This document shows, one piece after another, positions 46,783 through 56,215 of a stretch of 64,000 bases of DNA. The DNA comes from JAHEJA01 sp965657215. GTDB taxonomy: Bacteria > Pseudomonadota > Alphaproteobacteria > Rhodobacterales > Rhodobacteraceae. The number at the start of each line of letters is the position of its first letter. Positions within the stretch are counted from its first letter, which is position 1. The translations under genes were made by a program, and so were the position numbers. Location: the NCBI GenBank assembly GCA_965657215.1, contig CBFHNR010000005.1, positions 1-64,000 on the forward strand. The letters run 5' to 3'. Under the pieces are notes generated by a model. It had not been told where the DNA came from. It worked only from the letters and a program-made list of their open reading frames with translations, and did no database searches.

Positions 46783-48602
46783 GTGTTGGATCAAACGATT
46801 GCGTCGGTGCGTAACCTTAAAGTTGAATTTGAAACCAAAGACGGCACCGTCGTTGGGGTGAAAGACGTGTCTTTTGATATCCGCGCAGGTGAAACGCTCT
46901 GTGTTGTTGGCGAATCTGGGTCCGGAAAATCTGTTTCGTCTTTGTCTTTGATGCGTCTCATTGAATATGGGGGGGCAAGATTACGTCCGGTGACTTGCTC
47001 TTTGATCGCAAACAGGACGGTGAGAGCAACCTAGCGACCCTAGATCAAGCCAAGATGCGATCCGTGCGCGGCAATGAAATCGCAATGATCTTTCAAGAGC
47101 CTATGACCGCTTTGAACCCTGTGTTCACCATTGGGCGTCAACTCAGCGAAGGTGTGCGCCTCCACAAGAAATTGTCCAAAGCTGAGGCCAATGCCCGGGC
47201 ATTAGAGTTGCTCAAACAAGTTCGCATACCCGAACCTGAGCGGCGCATGTCACAATATCCCCACGAACTATCGGGTGGTATGCGCCAACGTGTAGTTATC
47301 GCTATGGCGCTAGCCTGTGAGCCGCGTTTGTTGATTGCGGATGAACCGACGACGGCGCTGGATGTGACGATTCAAGCCGAAATTTTGGCGTTGATTGATA
47401 GGCTCAAACGCGAGACGGGCACGGCCGTGATGTTTATCACTCATGACATGGCAGTGGTCGCGCAAATGGCGGATCGCGTTGTTGTTATGTATCGCGGCAA
47501 TAAGGTTGAAGAGGGCGATGTTGATCAAATTTTCAACACTCCGCAACATGAATATACCAAATCGCTTTTGGCGGCTGTCCCCAAACTTGGCGAGATGACG
47601 GGTCGTCCGCTCCCTGAGCCGATGCGATTATTTGGCGATACTCAAGCGGCGACAACACCCATCGAAGACGGATCACAGCCGCTTTTGAGCGTGCGCAACC
47701 TCACAACTCGGTTTCCAGTCAAGGGCGGTATGTTGCGCCGCACAGTGGCGCAGGTTCATGCGGTTGAAGATGTTTCCTTTGATTTGGCCAAGGGGCAAAC
47801 TTTGTCATTGGTTGGTGAGTCTGGTTGTGGAAAATCGACAGCCGGGCGATCTATTTTGCGATTGGTTGAACCAACCTCAGGTTATGTTCAACTCGAGGAC
47901 AAGGATGTCCTGAGCTTGGGGAGTAACGACCTGCGCGAAGCGCGCCAAGATATGCAAATGATCTTTCAAGATCCCTTTGCCTCGTTAAACCCACAAATGC
48001 AGCTCATGGATCAAGTGGCGGAACCCCTTCGCAACTTTGGCACAAATTCGGCGTCTGACATAAAAGCCCGTGTTGAGATGTTATTTGATCGTGTCCAACT
48101 CCCCAAAAGCTTTCTACGTCGTTATCCGCATGAATTATCAGGCGGGCAAAGACAGCGCATTGCCATTGCGCGCGCCTTAGCCCTTAACCCCAAGCTGATC
48201 ATTGCGGATGAAGCGGTCTCTGCCTTGGACGTGTCTGTTCAGGCGCAAGTCTTGAATTTGATGATGGAACTTCAGGCTGATTTAGGTCTGTCCTATTTGT
48301 TTATCAGTCATGACATGGCCGTGGTCGAACGCGTTAGTCATCTGGTTGGGGTTATGTATCTGGGCCGGATTGTGGAAATTGGCTCTCGGCAACAAGTTTT
48401 TGAAAATCCACAACATCCCTATACCCAAGCCTTGATGAAGGCGGTTCCAATTGCCGACCCAAAAAAACGGAAATCAGAGAAAGATTTGAATTTCAAACCT
48501 ATTCCGTCCCCAATTCATAACCTGTCCTATAAACCTGAGCCTTCGGTTTATCGCGAGGTCGCGACCGGTCATCTCGTGTTAGAAACCGACAGTGGCTATT
48601 AA
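46783..48602 (+). pseudogene. Fused DppD-DppF ABC ATPase, broken by a one-base frameshift
   Basis: The reading frame from the GTG at 46783 (AAGGAG at 46770-46775 just upstream) encodes VRNLKVEFETKDG and Walker A GESGSGKS. It goes out of frame after LMRLIEYGG at the run of seven G at 46969-46975 and stops at 47034. A second frame to 48602 picks up with SGDLLFDRKQ...RGNEIAMIFQEPM. Adding one G restores a continuous 606-residue protein of two complete ATPases (Walker A also in GESGCGKST, signatures LSGGMRQR and LSGGQRQR, both Walker B boxes). The gene would energise the divergent importer. Cause: sequencing error, true mutation, or slippage-tolerant expression. Confidence 0.85.
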
Positions 48603-48608
48603 CAGGGA

Positions 48609-48941
48609 TCACGATGTGGGGTCATAGGTCCCCGTGAAATAGGTATCGCCCATATATGTCAGAGAAATAGAGACATAGGTTTTTTGGCTCAAGTGGGCGT
48701 GAAGAACCCGTTCAAACGCTTTGACCATGGTTTGCGAAAAGGCGTCGTCGCGATGTGGTTTTGTTAACATCGCTACCTCGAGAAGAACATGGGTATGATG
48801 CCAGTCTTTGATCGGAAATGCGCGACCTTTGCAGTCTCCTGCACCAGGATCATGTGCCAAGATGACGGCTTCAATCTCTTTCAAGAGACCGACTGTATCA
48901 ATACTCAGATCATCGGAGTATTTGATTTCGGCATGTGGCAT
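48609..48941 (-). CDS. 5-carboxymethyl-2-hydroxymuconate isomerase family protein
   Basis: 110 residues of the tautomerase superfamily. The start MPHAEIKYS places Pro at position 2, the catalytic base, and RAFPIKDWHHTHVLLEVAMLTKPHR holds the family's conserved Arg and His region. HpaF-type enzymes isomerise an intermediate of homoprotocatechuate degradation, but no other gene of that pathway lies here, so the real substrate may differ. It is convergent with the ATPase gene, with 6 bases between the stops. Confidence 0.8.
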   Translation of the reverse strand: MPHAEIKYSDDLSIDTVGLLKEIEAVILAHDPGAGDCKGRAFPIKDWHHTHVLLEVAMLTKPHRDDAFSQTMVKAFERVLHAHLSQKTYVSISLTYMGDTYFTGTYDPTS

Positions 48942-48974
48942 CGTGCGATCCTTTTGGCTCTAATGGTATTGTGA

Positions 48975-49649
48975 CTACCCGCCAAGATGCGCGCGCTCAA
49001 TCAATTCAAAGTATCCGTCTTGATTTTCCCCCACAAGGCAAATTGATTCAATCCTATGGGCGCTATTGAGAAAGGGAGCGAAGGTTTTGGATAAGGTGCT
49101 TTGAAGGCGGTCAGCCTCTGATGGGGTGAGCCGACCGCTGAGTGTCATATGAAATTTGAAGTCATCCATGACAAAGGGATATCCCCATTGCATGAGATAT
49201 GCGCGTTGGGTCTGGCTTAGCGTTTCGGGGCGACGTCGTTCAATGTCTGCTTGGGTCAGTGGCGCGCGGAAATGGTCCAGATCTTTTACAAGCGTGCTCG
49301 CGAGTTGATTGAGCTCACTTGAATTCCCTGCGTTCACAAGGGCAAAAAACCGACCAAGACGCGCCAGCTCCAAGGTGATCGTGACAGGGGCAAGACGCGC
49401 GGCCAAGCTGCGAAAGTCCTCTGACAAATCGGTGAGGCTCGATCCGTCGCGCAAACGAAATGGCGCTTTCAATGTCGCGTGGAAGCCATATTTTTGCGGT
49501 GTCGCGACGACATCCAAATCAACATCCTGTGGTCTATCAATGGGTTGACCAGTGAGTACATCCCACCCCAGCCATTTTGCGCCAGCCTCAGACAAGGCGA
49601 TATCTTGCGGAAGATAGTAAATGGCATAGCGCTTAAATTGGTGCATCAT
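48975..49649 (-). CDS. DUF1045 protein, 2H phosphoesterase-like
   Basis: 224 residues. Two His-x-Thr motifs, in YGFHATLKAPF (about residues 54-64) and FKFHMTLSGRL (about residues 164-174), mark the 2H phosphoesterase fold. DUF1045 members are best known next to phosphonate C-P lyase genes, where they may act on cyclic phosphate intermediates, but no phn gene is visible here. The start at 49649 overlaps the stop of the upstream small membrane-protein gene by ATGA; the ATG one codon later is also possible. Confidence 0.85.
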   Translation of the reverse strand: MMHQFKRYAIYYLPQDIALSEAGAKWLGWDVLTGQPIDRPQDVDLDVVATPQKYGFHATLKAPFRLRDGSSLTDLSEDFRSLAARLAPVTITLELARLGRFFALVNAGNSSELNQLASTLVKDLDHFRAPLTQADIERRRPETLSQTQRAYLMQWGYPFVMDDFKFHMTLSGRLTPSEADRLQSTLSKTFAPFLNSAHRIESICLVGENQDGYFELIERAHLGG

Positions 49650-49885
49650 AATATTCGTAGAGCTAAATATGGAGTTAAGTTAAACATGATGATCAGGATC
49701 CAATAGGTGAATAGGATTTTGGGGATGGCTTTTTCAATGTCATCTGCATGACGCGGGAACAAGATCAGATTCACCTTTTTAGTGAGTGGCGCGAGAACTG
49801 TAATTTTCATCAATCCAATCGCAAAAAAGCAGGTATTGATTACGGTCATATAGGCCAGCCAGGTTCTCAGTTGATCTAAGTCCAT
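49646..49885 (-). CDS. Small two-helix membrane protein
   Basis: 79 residues with two hydrophobic helices (WLAYMTVINTCFFAIGLMKI and ILFTYWILIIMFNLTPYLALRI) joined by a basic loop with FPRHADDIEKAIPK. The layout recalls the DUF6868-like small membrane proteins, but the match is not firm. The start at 49885 has AGGATAGGGAA before it and falls 11 bases after the exporter stop; the frame opens at 49918, inside the exporter gene. It is coupled to the DUF1045 gene by ATGA. Confidence 0.55.
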   Translation of the reverse strand: MDLDQLRTWLAYMTVINTCFFAIGLMKITVLAPLTKKVNLILFPRHADDIEKAIPKILFTYWILIIMFNLTPYLALRIL

Positions 49886-49895
49886 TTCCCTATCC

Positions 49896-51650
49896 TCAGG
49901 ATTTTCCCGTTTGTGCATGGAAGATTTGGTAATAATAGGCTTTGTTCTGCATCAGCTCTTCGTGCTTGCCTTGCTCGATGAGCTTGCCACCTTCAAGAAC
50001 ATAAATCAAATCGGCATCAATGATCGAAGACAATTTATGGGCCACCACAATTGTCGTCTTTCCAGCCTGCAGTCGGGCAAAGGATGCGTTGACCTCTGCC
50101 TCTGTGAGCTGATCCAGCGCGGATGTGGCCTCATCCAAAATCAAAACGGGGGCAGGGCGGAGAAAGGCGCGCGCAATGGCGATACGTTGCTTTTGCCCAC
50201 CAGAGAGCTGGCTCCCTTTGGGCCCGACGGGCGCGTCCCCGCGCTTCAGCATGACATCATAGATACGGGCGGCTTTGGCGGCCTCTATGACCTCTTCATC
50301 ACTGGCCTCTGGTCTTGCATAACGAATGTTGTCCATGACGGATTTGTTGAAAATAACAATGTCCTGCGCAACGATAGAAAATTTCTCACGCAACGATTCT
50401 AAGGTAATCGATTTTATGTCTCGATCGTTGAGGTTTATTGAACCTGCTTCGGCTTCATAGAGGCGGCTAATTAGGCTGAGAACTGTGGTTTTACCCGATC
50501 CAGTTGCCCCAACAATGGCCGTTTTTTGACCGGCCTTGAAGGACAGGGAGATGTCCGCAAACAGAGGGTTTTCCCCGCCATAAGAAAATTGAACATTGTC
50601 CATGTGGATGGACACAACATCGTCCAATAGGGGCGTTGCTTGGTCTGAATCGGTGATGGTTGCTTTGGCTGATATCAGCTCATAAATGCTATCCAAGAGG
50701 ATCAAGCCCGCCTGCAATTTTGTGAAAAACTGCGAAAATTTGCGTGCAGGATCAAGGATCAAAGCCAACCCCAACATGAAAGCGATGATAGAGGCGCCGT
50801 CCATGTCGTAATTCGGGGACAAGGCCATATACCCGCCGCCGCCAATGACCAACACATAAACAAAGGCCGTCGCGACATCGATGGTCGGCGCAACAATGGC
50901 TTCGGCGGCTTGTTGGCGAATGGTGAGCGATTTAATCGTTTCTGAGGAGCCTAGCATGCGATCAACTTCGGCGGATTCCTGACCCGTCATTTTAATGGTC
51001 CGCATGCCGCCGGCCATCTCATCAATATTGCTCATATAGGCACCAAGCGCCGCCTCGGCTTGTCGACGCAGGACTTTGATGTGACTAGAGACCCACTGGA
51101 GCAAGATAAATATAATCGGTAGGACGATTAGTGCGACTGCGAACAAATAGACGGATTTATAAATTAGGTAGCCGGAGACGATCAAAATTGTGCTCAGGTC
51201 GCGCACGGCGTTCACTGTTGTTTGACCGACAAAATTTGACAATTCTTGCGCTTGATTAACCAAACGCAAAATCAAATCTGATGGCGAGGTTTTATCAAAA
51301 TAAGCTTGATCCAGCTGCGTTACCGAAACTGTGAGATCGCGGCGCATTTTCCAGACGGCATCGGCCGCAAGGTAGGTGGATAGTCGCGGCACCACATATG
51401 ACGCTGTCGCGCGTACAGCGAACAAGATCACCACCATGATGCAAATTTGAATTAAATCAGCCAATTCCCCGTTCGAAAAAATAACCCGTAGACCATTTTC
51501 CGTAATAGACAGAAATTGTTGATAAACAACGCCTTGAAGAAGAACCAAAAGGATAATGAACAAAAGCCAAGGCGTCCTTTGTTTGAGGTAAGTTCTCCAA
51601 AACCATCGCACATTGCGGCGATCTGCATCATTGAAAAATTTCTGGGCCAT
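49896..51650 (-). CDS. ABC exporter, fused membrane and ATPase domains (MsbA-like)
   Basis: 584 residues. Six membrane helices (about residues 30-320, beginning PWLLFIILLVLLQGVVYQQF) come before the ATPase: Walker A GATGSGKTT (about residues 378-386), signature LSGGQKQR, Walker B VLILDEATSALD, H-loop VVAHKLSS. It works as a homodimer, exporting lipids, peptides or drugs; the substrate is unknown. The open frame begins at the ATG at 51650 (Met-Ala-Gln-Lys). It heads a reverse-strand run with the small membrane-protein and DUF1045 genes. Confidence 0.92.
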   Translation of the reverse strand: MAQKFFNDADRRNVRWFWRTYLKQRTPWLLFIILLVLLQGVVYQQFLSITENGLRVIFSNGELADLIQICIMVVILFAVRATASYVVPRLSTYLAADAVWKMRRDLTVSVTQLDQAYFDKTSPSDLILRLVNQAQELSNFVGQTTVNAVRDLSTILIVSGYLIYKSVYLFAVALIVLPIIFILLQWVSSHIKVLRRQAEAALGAYMSNIDEMAGGMRTIKMTGQESAEVDRMLGSSETIKSLTIRQQAAEAIVAPTIDVATAFVYVLVIGGGGYMALSPNYDMDGASIIAFMLGLALILDPARKFSQFFTKLQAGLILLDSIYELISAKATITDSDQATPLLDDVVSIHMDNVQFSYGGENPLFADISLSFKAGQKTAIVGATGSGKTTVLSLISRLYEAEAGSINLNDRDIKSITLESLREKFSIVAQDIVIFNKSVMDNIRYARPEASDEEVIEAAKAARIYDVMLKRGDAPVGPKGSQLSGGQKQRIAIARAFLRPAPVLILDEATSALDQLTEAEVNASFARLQAGKTTIVVAHKLSSIIDADLIYVLEGGKLIEQGKHEELMQNKAYYYQIFHAQTGKS

Positions 51651-51772
51651 TTCGGTCTTCCGATCGTCAGTCTCCTGTGTGCTAACCCATTCTTTCGCAA
51701 GGTTCCAGTGCTCTACGCGGCTTTGAGCGCAGGTTAGGTAAAGGTTTCTTGACCTATGCCGTTGTTCTGAAC

Positions 51773-52705
51773 ATGGGAAATCTTGTCAATCATGTCCTGT
51801 TGTGGGCCCTCATCTTTGCTATTACGCCAAGCTTTGCTTTGGCTCAAAGGATATTGGTGGACGCTACAGATCACCAAGACGTTATTCCCTTGATTGAGAC
51901 GCTTGATCAGGCTCACATTGGGCTTGGTTTTGCTGAAAATGCCATGACGGAGTTAAATCATGGTGGGGTAGATGTCGCTGTCCTTGGAATGGACAGGATT
52001 GCAAAACTAGCGCCTCAGCTTGAATTCCTGCGGGATCCCTTTGTCGTTCTGGACCAAAAACACATCGCAAAGCTTCGCCTTGATCCGGATATTATGAATG
52101 AGGCCAGCGAACCTCTATCGCCCTTTGATCTCAAACTCGTTGGGATGGTGTATCTAGGTCAGTGGGGAATTGTGAGCAATCTGGCTCATTTTGAGGGGGC
52201 TGAGATAAAACCCGACATGGTGAGACATCTTCGCCTCGCGATAGAGCGTGATCTCTCTGACATGCAATCGGTGAGGGGGTTGGGAATGGTGCCTATTCCA
52301 ATGATGCAAGAGCAATTCAATGCCGCGTTAAACATGTCAGCAGTGGATGCCATTGCACTGTCAAATTTGACCACTTCTGGTGATGCCTGTACCCAATGGA
52401 TCCCTCAATTATACAAGACATCGTTTGCTTTCCATGTTGTCAAAGCGAGTCGATGGACTGCTTTGTCCTCAGACGCACGCGCCGCCGAAATGGCGGAAAT
52501 TCAGGCGTTTATAGAAGGTTTGGAAAAGATCATCCAAGATCAAGAACGTAAGGTCGTTCAGAAACACACTGAGCAAGGGTGCCAGATCATCAAAACTGAT
52601 GTTGGTGCCTTTAAATCAATAACGCGTCAGCCTGCGCCTGACACTGATCAGCCAATGACATGGGAGGAGGGCCTATATCAAAAGGTCATCGAGTTAGGAG
52701 GGTGA
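51773..52705 (+). CDS. Orphan DctP-like periplasmic binding protein
   Basis: About 310 residues. The signal peptide is NLVNHVLLWALIFAITPSFALA. The mature protein loosely follows the TRAP DctP pattern: GGVDVAVLGMDRIAKLAPQLEFLRDPFVVLD, MQSVRGLGMVPIPMMQEQFNAALNMSAVDAIALSNLTTSG (the place of the ligand-arginine and the GAVDG-type motif), and a long C-terminal helix with QDQERKVVQKHTEQG. No TRAP membrane subunits are adjacent. The start may be the TTG at 51749; I prefer the ATG at 51773. The divergent neighbour is the ABC exporter. Confidence 0.6.
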   Translation: MGNLVNHVLLWALIFAITPSFALAQRILVDATDHQDVIPLIETLDQAHIGLGFAENAMTELNHGGVDVAVLGMDRIAKLAPQLEFLRDPFVVLDQKHIAKLRLDPDIMNEASEPLSPFDLKLVGMVYLGQWGIVSNLAHFEGAEIKPDMVRHLRLAIERDLSDMQSVRGLGMVPIPMMQEQFNAALNMSAVDAIALSNLTTSGDACTQWIPQLYKTSFAFHVVKASRWTALSSDARAAEMAEIQAFIEGLEKIIQDQERKVVQKHTEQGCQIIKTDVGAFKSITRQPAPDTDQPMTWEEGLYQKVIELGG

Positions 52706-52780
52706 GTTGAGTTTGGCTAACATGGACCAGATGACAAGGTCATCACAGGTAAATGCGGCATAGCAGCATTTCCTTTCGTT

Positions 52781-52798
52781 TTGTCACAAAACTGTTTC
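52781..52798 (+). promoter_or_regulatory. Candidate Pho box before gap-arsJ
   Basis: TTGTCAC-AAAA-CTGTTTC matches the E. coli PhoB consensus CTGTCAT-A(A/T)A(A/T)-CTGTCA(C/T) at 14 of 18 positions. A TATAC-like -10 follows about 8 bases later (52807-52812), and the TTG start of the gap gene lies 50 bases past the box. The spacing suits a PhoB-activated promoter. Confidence 0.55.
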
Positions 52799-52847
52799 AT
52801 TTCTTGTATACGCGACGAGTAAGCATGTTTGAAAAAGGATTGGGACA

Positions 52848-53846
52848 TTGGTTACATTTGCAGTCAACGGATTAGGTCGTATTGGCAAATTAGCCATAAA
52901 GCCTCTGATTGAATCAGGCGCTGAAATTGCCTTTTTGAACGACGCTGTTGGATCCCCAGAAATGCATGCGCATTTGTTTGAATTTGACACTGTGCACGGT
53001 CGCTGGGATGCTGATTTCGGCTTTGATGACGCTGGAGTTTCCATCAACGGAACGCACATCCCTGTTTATAAGGAACGCTCCTTGAGCGATCTGCCACTCG
53101 ATGGTGTAGACGTGGTCATCGATTGTACGGGCGCATTTAAAACCGAGGCGGCGCTTGCGCCGTATTTTGCAGCAGGTGTTAAGAAAGTTGTCGTCTCTGC
53201 CCCCGTAAAAGACGGCCCAACGGCCAATATCGTTTATGGCGTGAATAACGACACATACATCCCGTCTGAGCATTCTATTGTGACAGCGGCCTCATGTACG
53301 ACAAACTGTTTGGCGCCTGTCGTCAAAGTTATCCATGAAAACCTAAAGATCAAACATGGGTCCATCACGACAATTCACGATGTGACCAACACACAAACAA
53401 TCGTGGATCGTCCCGCCAAAGACCTCCGCCGCGCACGCTCTGCGTTGAATTCTTTGATCCCGACAACAACGGGATCGGCAACGGCGATCACACTGATTTA
53501 TCCTGAGCTAACGGGTCGTTTGAATGGTCACGCCGTGCGCGTACCTTTGTTGAACGCATCTTTGACAGACTGTGTTTTCGAAGTTGAAACGGAAACCACA
53601 GCAGAGCAGGTGAACGCGATGTTCAAAGCGGCGGCAGAGGGCGAGCTTGCGGGTATCCTTGGATATGAGACGCGCCCGTTGGTCTCAACCGATTATGTGA
53701 ATGATGCGCGCTCTTCGATTGTGGATGCGCCCTCCACGATGGTTGTGAATGGCACGCAGGTTAAGATTTACGCATGGTATGACAACGAATGGGGCTATGC
53801 GAACCGTCTTGTAGATGTTGCTCACATGGTGGCCGCCTCTCTATGA
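52848..53846 (+). CDS. gap: ArsJ-associated glyceraldehyde-3-phosphate dehydrogenase
   Basis: 332 residues from a TTG start, with AAGGA 7-11 bases upstream. The NAD loop is VNGLGRIGK and the catalytic Cys is C150 in AASCTTNCLAP; His follows in the NSLIPTTTGSA region. With arsenate in place of phosphate the enzyme makes 1-arseno-3-phosphoglycerate, which ArsJ exports. The gene overlaps arsJ by four bases (ATGA 53843-53846), the known layout of this detoxification pair. It is therefore probably not the main glycolytic enzyme. The upstream Pho-box-like site suggests induction when phosphate is scarce, when arsenate entry is highest. Confidence 0.93.
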   Translation: MVTFAVNGLGRIGKLAIKPLIESGAEIAFLNDAVGSPEMHAHLFEFDTVHGRWDADFGFDDAGVSINGTHIPVYKERSLSDLPLDGVDVVIDCTGAFKTEAALAPYFAAGVKKVVVSAPVKDGPTANIVYGVNNDTYIPSEHSIVTAASCTTNCLAPVVKVIHENLKIKHGSITTIHDVTNTQTIVDRPAKDLRRARSALNSLIPTTTGSATAITLIYPELTGRLNGHAVRVPLLNASLTDCVFEVETETTAEQVNAMFKAAAEGELAGILGYETRPLVSTDYVNDARSSIVDAPSTMVVNGTQVKIYAWYDNEWGYANRLVDVAHMVAASL

Positions 53847-55045
53847 AGATTGCCTTTATAGCCGTCACACTTGCCTATTGGGGCTTTATGCTCAGCGATG
53901 GTGCCTTGCGTATGCTTGTGCTTTTGCATTTTCATACGCTCGGCTTTAGCCCCTTTCAGCTCGCCAATTTGTTCGTGCTTTACGAAGTTGCGGGTATTGT
54001 GACAAACCTGTCTGCGGGGTGGATCGCGGCGCGCTTTGGATTGGCATCGACTTTGTTTTCAGGGCTTGCCTTGCAAATCATTGCTCTAATTGCATTGACC
54101 CAGCTTGATCCTGCGTGGACCATAGCGGCCTCAGTGATTTTCGTCATGTGCGTTCAAGGTTTGTCAGGCGTTGCTAAAGACCTCGCTAAGATGAGCTCGA
54201 AATCAGCGGTAAAAATCCTCGCACCGGATGAAGATGACGTTTTGTTCAAATGGGTGGCCTTTTTGACAGGCTCCAAAAATGCCATCAAAGGGTTGGGCTT
54301 CTTTTTGGGTGCGGCGGCTTTGGGCATTTTTGGCTTTGTGCCAACGATTATCGCATTTGCCATCTTCCTCTCAGCGATCTTGATCATTCTTTTGCTCAAG
54401 CTTCCTGCGGGGTTGCCAACGGGCAAAAAGGGCGCAAAATTTAGCGAGGTCTTTTCCAAAAATCCCAAGGTAAATTACCTGTCCCTTGCACGCGTCTTTT
54501 TGTTCGGTGCGCGGGATGTGTGGTTTGTGGTTGGAATTCCGCTGTTCTTTTATGCGCAGTGGTCGGATGGAACACCCGAAGGCAAGCGCTGGGCGTTTTT
54601 TGCCATTGGGGCTTTTATGGCGGTGTGGGTCATTCTCTATGGCTTTGTTCAAACCATGGCGCCAAAGCTGATCAATTTGGATCGTAAAAATACAAGCCAT
54701 CTTGTCTTTGGTCTGGCTCTCATTCCCCTTGCTCTAACAGCTCTTGTAATGCTGTTTGAAGGTGGCGCGGTGTGGTTGGTGATTATCGGCCTCTTTGCCT
54801 TTGGCGCTCTGTTTGCGCTGAATTCGTCGCTGCATTCCTTTTTGATCCTGCGCTTTACAGATAGCGAGCGGGTCACATTGGATGTCGGGTTCTATTATAT
54901 GGCCAATGCGGCAGGCCGTTTAATCGGGACTGTCTTGTCAGGGGCCATGTATCAAATTGCGGGTCTCAATGGGTGTTTGATCGCCGCCTCGGTGATGCTG
55001 TTCATTTCATTCATCGCGATGCGCAAACTTGATAGTTACGCTTAA
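53843..55045 (+). CDS. arsJ: ArsJ, MFS exporter of 1-arseno-3-phosphoglycerate
   Basis: 400 residues with 11 to 12 membrane helices. The N-terminus IAFIAVTLAYWGFMLSDGALRMLVLLHFHTLGFSPFQLANLF and the motif SGVAKDLAKMSSKSAVK are specific for ArsJ, as is LARVFLFGARDVWFVVGIPLFFYAQW. It removes the organoarsenical made by the partner GAPDH. The start at 53843 is set by the four-base overlap with gap; the longer frame from 53789 lies inside gap. No ArsR, ArsC or ArsB gene is in this window. Confidence 0.95.
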   Translation: MKIAFIAVTLAYWGFMLSDGALRMLVLLHFHTLGFSPFQLANLFVLYEVAGIVTNLSAGWIAARFGLASTLFSGLALQIIALIALTQLDPAWTIAASVIFVMCVQGLSGVAKDLAKMSSKSAVKILAPDEDDVLFKWVAFLTGSKNAIKGLGFFLGAAALGIFGFVPTIIAFAIFLSAILIILLLKLPAGLPTGKKGAKFSEVFSKNPKVNYLSLARVFLFGARDVWFVVGIPLFFYAQWSDGTPEGKRWAFFAIGAFMAVWVILYGFVQTMAPKLINLDRKNTSHLVFGLALIPLALTALVMLFEGGAVWLVIIGLFAFGALFALNSSLHSFLILRFTDSERVTLDVGFYYMANAAGRLIGTVLSGAMYQIAGLNGCLIAASVMLFISFIAMRKLDSYA

Positions 55046-55049
55046 ATAA

Positions 55050-56069
55050 TCAGGCCTGAGCTCCCATCAGGAACCTAGTTAAATTTGTGCCAAGCATATC
55101 GGACACATAACCGCCTTCTTGTACCAATAGGGTGGGCAGCTTGTGCGATGCTATGGTTTTAGCGATCTGTTCAAACCCGTCTGGTGTGATTTTCAAGGCT
55201 TGGAACGGATCATCTATCGAGGCATCCAAGCCCAAAGCAACCACAATCACATCGGCCCCAAATAGAGCGATACGATCCAAGGCGATATCCAAGGCGGCGA
55301 GGAATTCTACGTCCCCCAGACCGCGATCAAGGGGCAGGTTGAGGTTATATCCGAGCCCGTCGCCTGCGCCGCGTTCATCGCTGTAGCCCCAGTAAAAGGG
55401 ATAAAACCGTTCGGGATGGGCATGAATAGACACGGTTAGAACATCAGAGCGATTATAGAAAATCCCCTGTGTTCCGTTTCCATGATGCACATCGACATCC
55501 AAAATCGCGACCCGTTTGCCGGTTTGGGTCAGGGACTGTGCTGCAATGGCGGAATTGTTTAAAAAACAAAATCCCCCTGCAAGATCGCCAAAGGCATGAT
55601 GCCCCGGAGGGCGACATAAGGAATAGGCCAGACGGCCACCGTTCGCGATATGCTGGGCCCCAGCAAGCGCGGTTTGTGCTGACCAATAGGCCGAGTCCCA
55701 AGTATGCGCCCCGATGGGACAGGCGGTGTCGGCTTGGTGATAACCTGCTTGCCCGACGACGGATTTGGGGTAGCTGTCTGTGCGATTGGCAGGATGAATG
55801 TTGGGGATGACCTCGTCGCCGTTTCCATCGATTCGGCTCCACCGTTCATGAATCGAACTCAGGAATTTCAGATATTCCGGCGTATGAATTGCGCTGATTG
55901 GACCTAAACCAAAATCTTGCACAGGCTCGAAGTTGCACCCTGCATCCAAGGCACCTTGTTTCAAAATACCAACGCGATTTGGCGTTTCGGGGTTTGGTTT
56001 TATCACCCCTGAGGCCATAAAATGTTTCGGATTATGGTGTGCTTGGGCGTCATGTAGATAGGCGTGCAT
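55050..56069 (-). CDS. Histone-deacetylase-family amidohydrolase (acetylpolyamine type)
   Basis: 339 residues of the arginase/deacetylase fold. The zinc site has the Asp-x-His in AILDVDVHHGNGTQGIFY (about residues 192-209) and the second Asp in VVALGLDASIDDPF; active-site His pairs lie in RPPGHHAFGD. The family removes acetyl groups from polyamines, N-acetyl-lysine or other amides in bacteria. It is a single gene, convergent with arsJ with 4 bases between the stops. Substrate unknown. Confidence 0.9.
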   Translation of the reverse strand: MHAYLHDAQAHHNPKHFMASGVIKPNPETPNRVGILKQGALDAGCNFEPVQDFGLGPISAIHTPEYLKFLSSIHERWSRIDGNGDEVIPNIHPANRTDSYPKSVVGQAGYHQADTACPIGAHTWDSAYWSAQTALAGAQHIANGGRLAYSLCRPPGHHAFGDLAGGFCFLNNSAIAAQSLTQTGKRVAILDVDVHHGNGTQGIFYNRSDVLTVSIHAHPERFYPFYWGYSDERGAGDGLGYNLNLPLDRGLGDVEFLAALDIALDRIALFGADVIVVALGLDASIDDPFQALKITPDGFEQIAKTIASHKLPTLLVQEGGYVSDMLGTNLTRFLMGAQA

Positions 56070-56215
56070 CTTGGCTCCTGAAATTGGTCCCCTGATTTAA
56101 GCGCATTCCTGCCCAATTTATCAACGCTTATCTCCCTATGTGCATCGCATAAGCCGTTGCTTGCCTCATTGAGATGTGGCAATACAGGGCAACTGTGAAG
56201 TGAAAGAGCTGCTCA

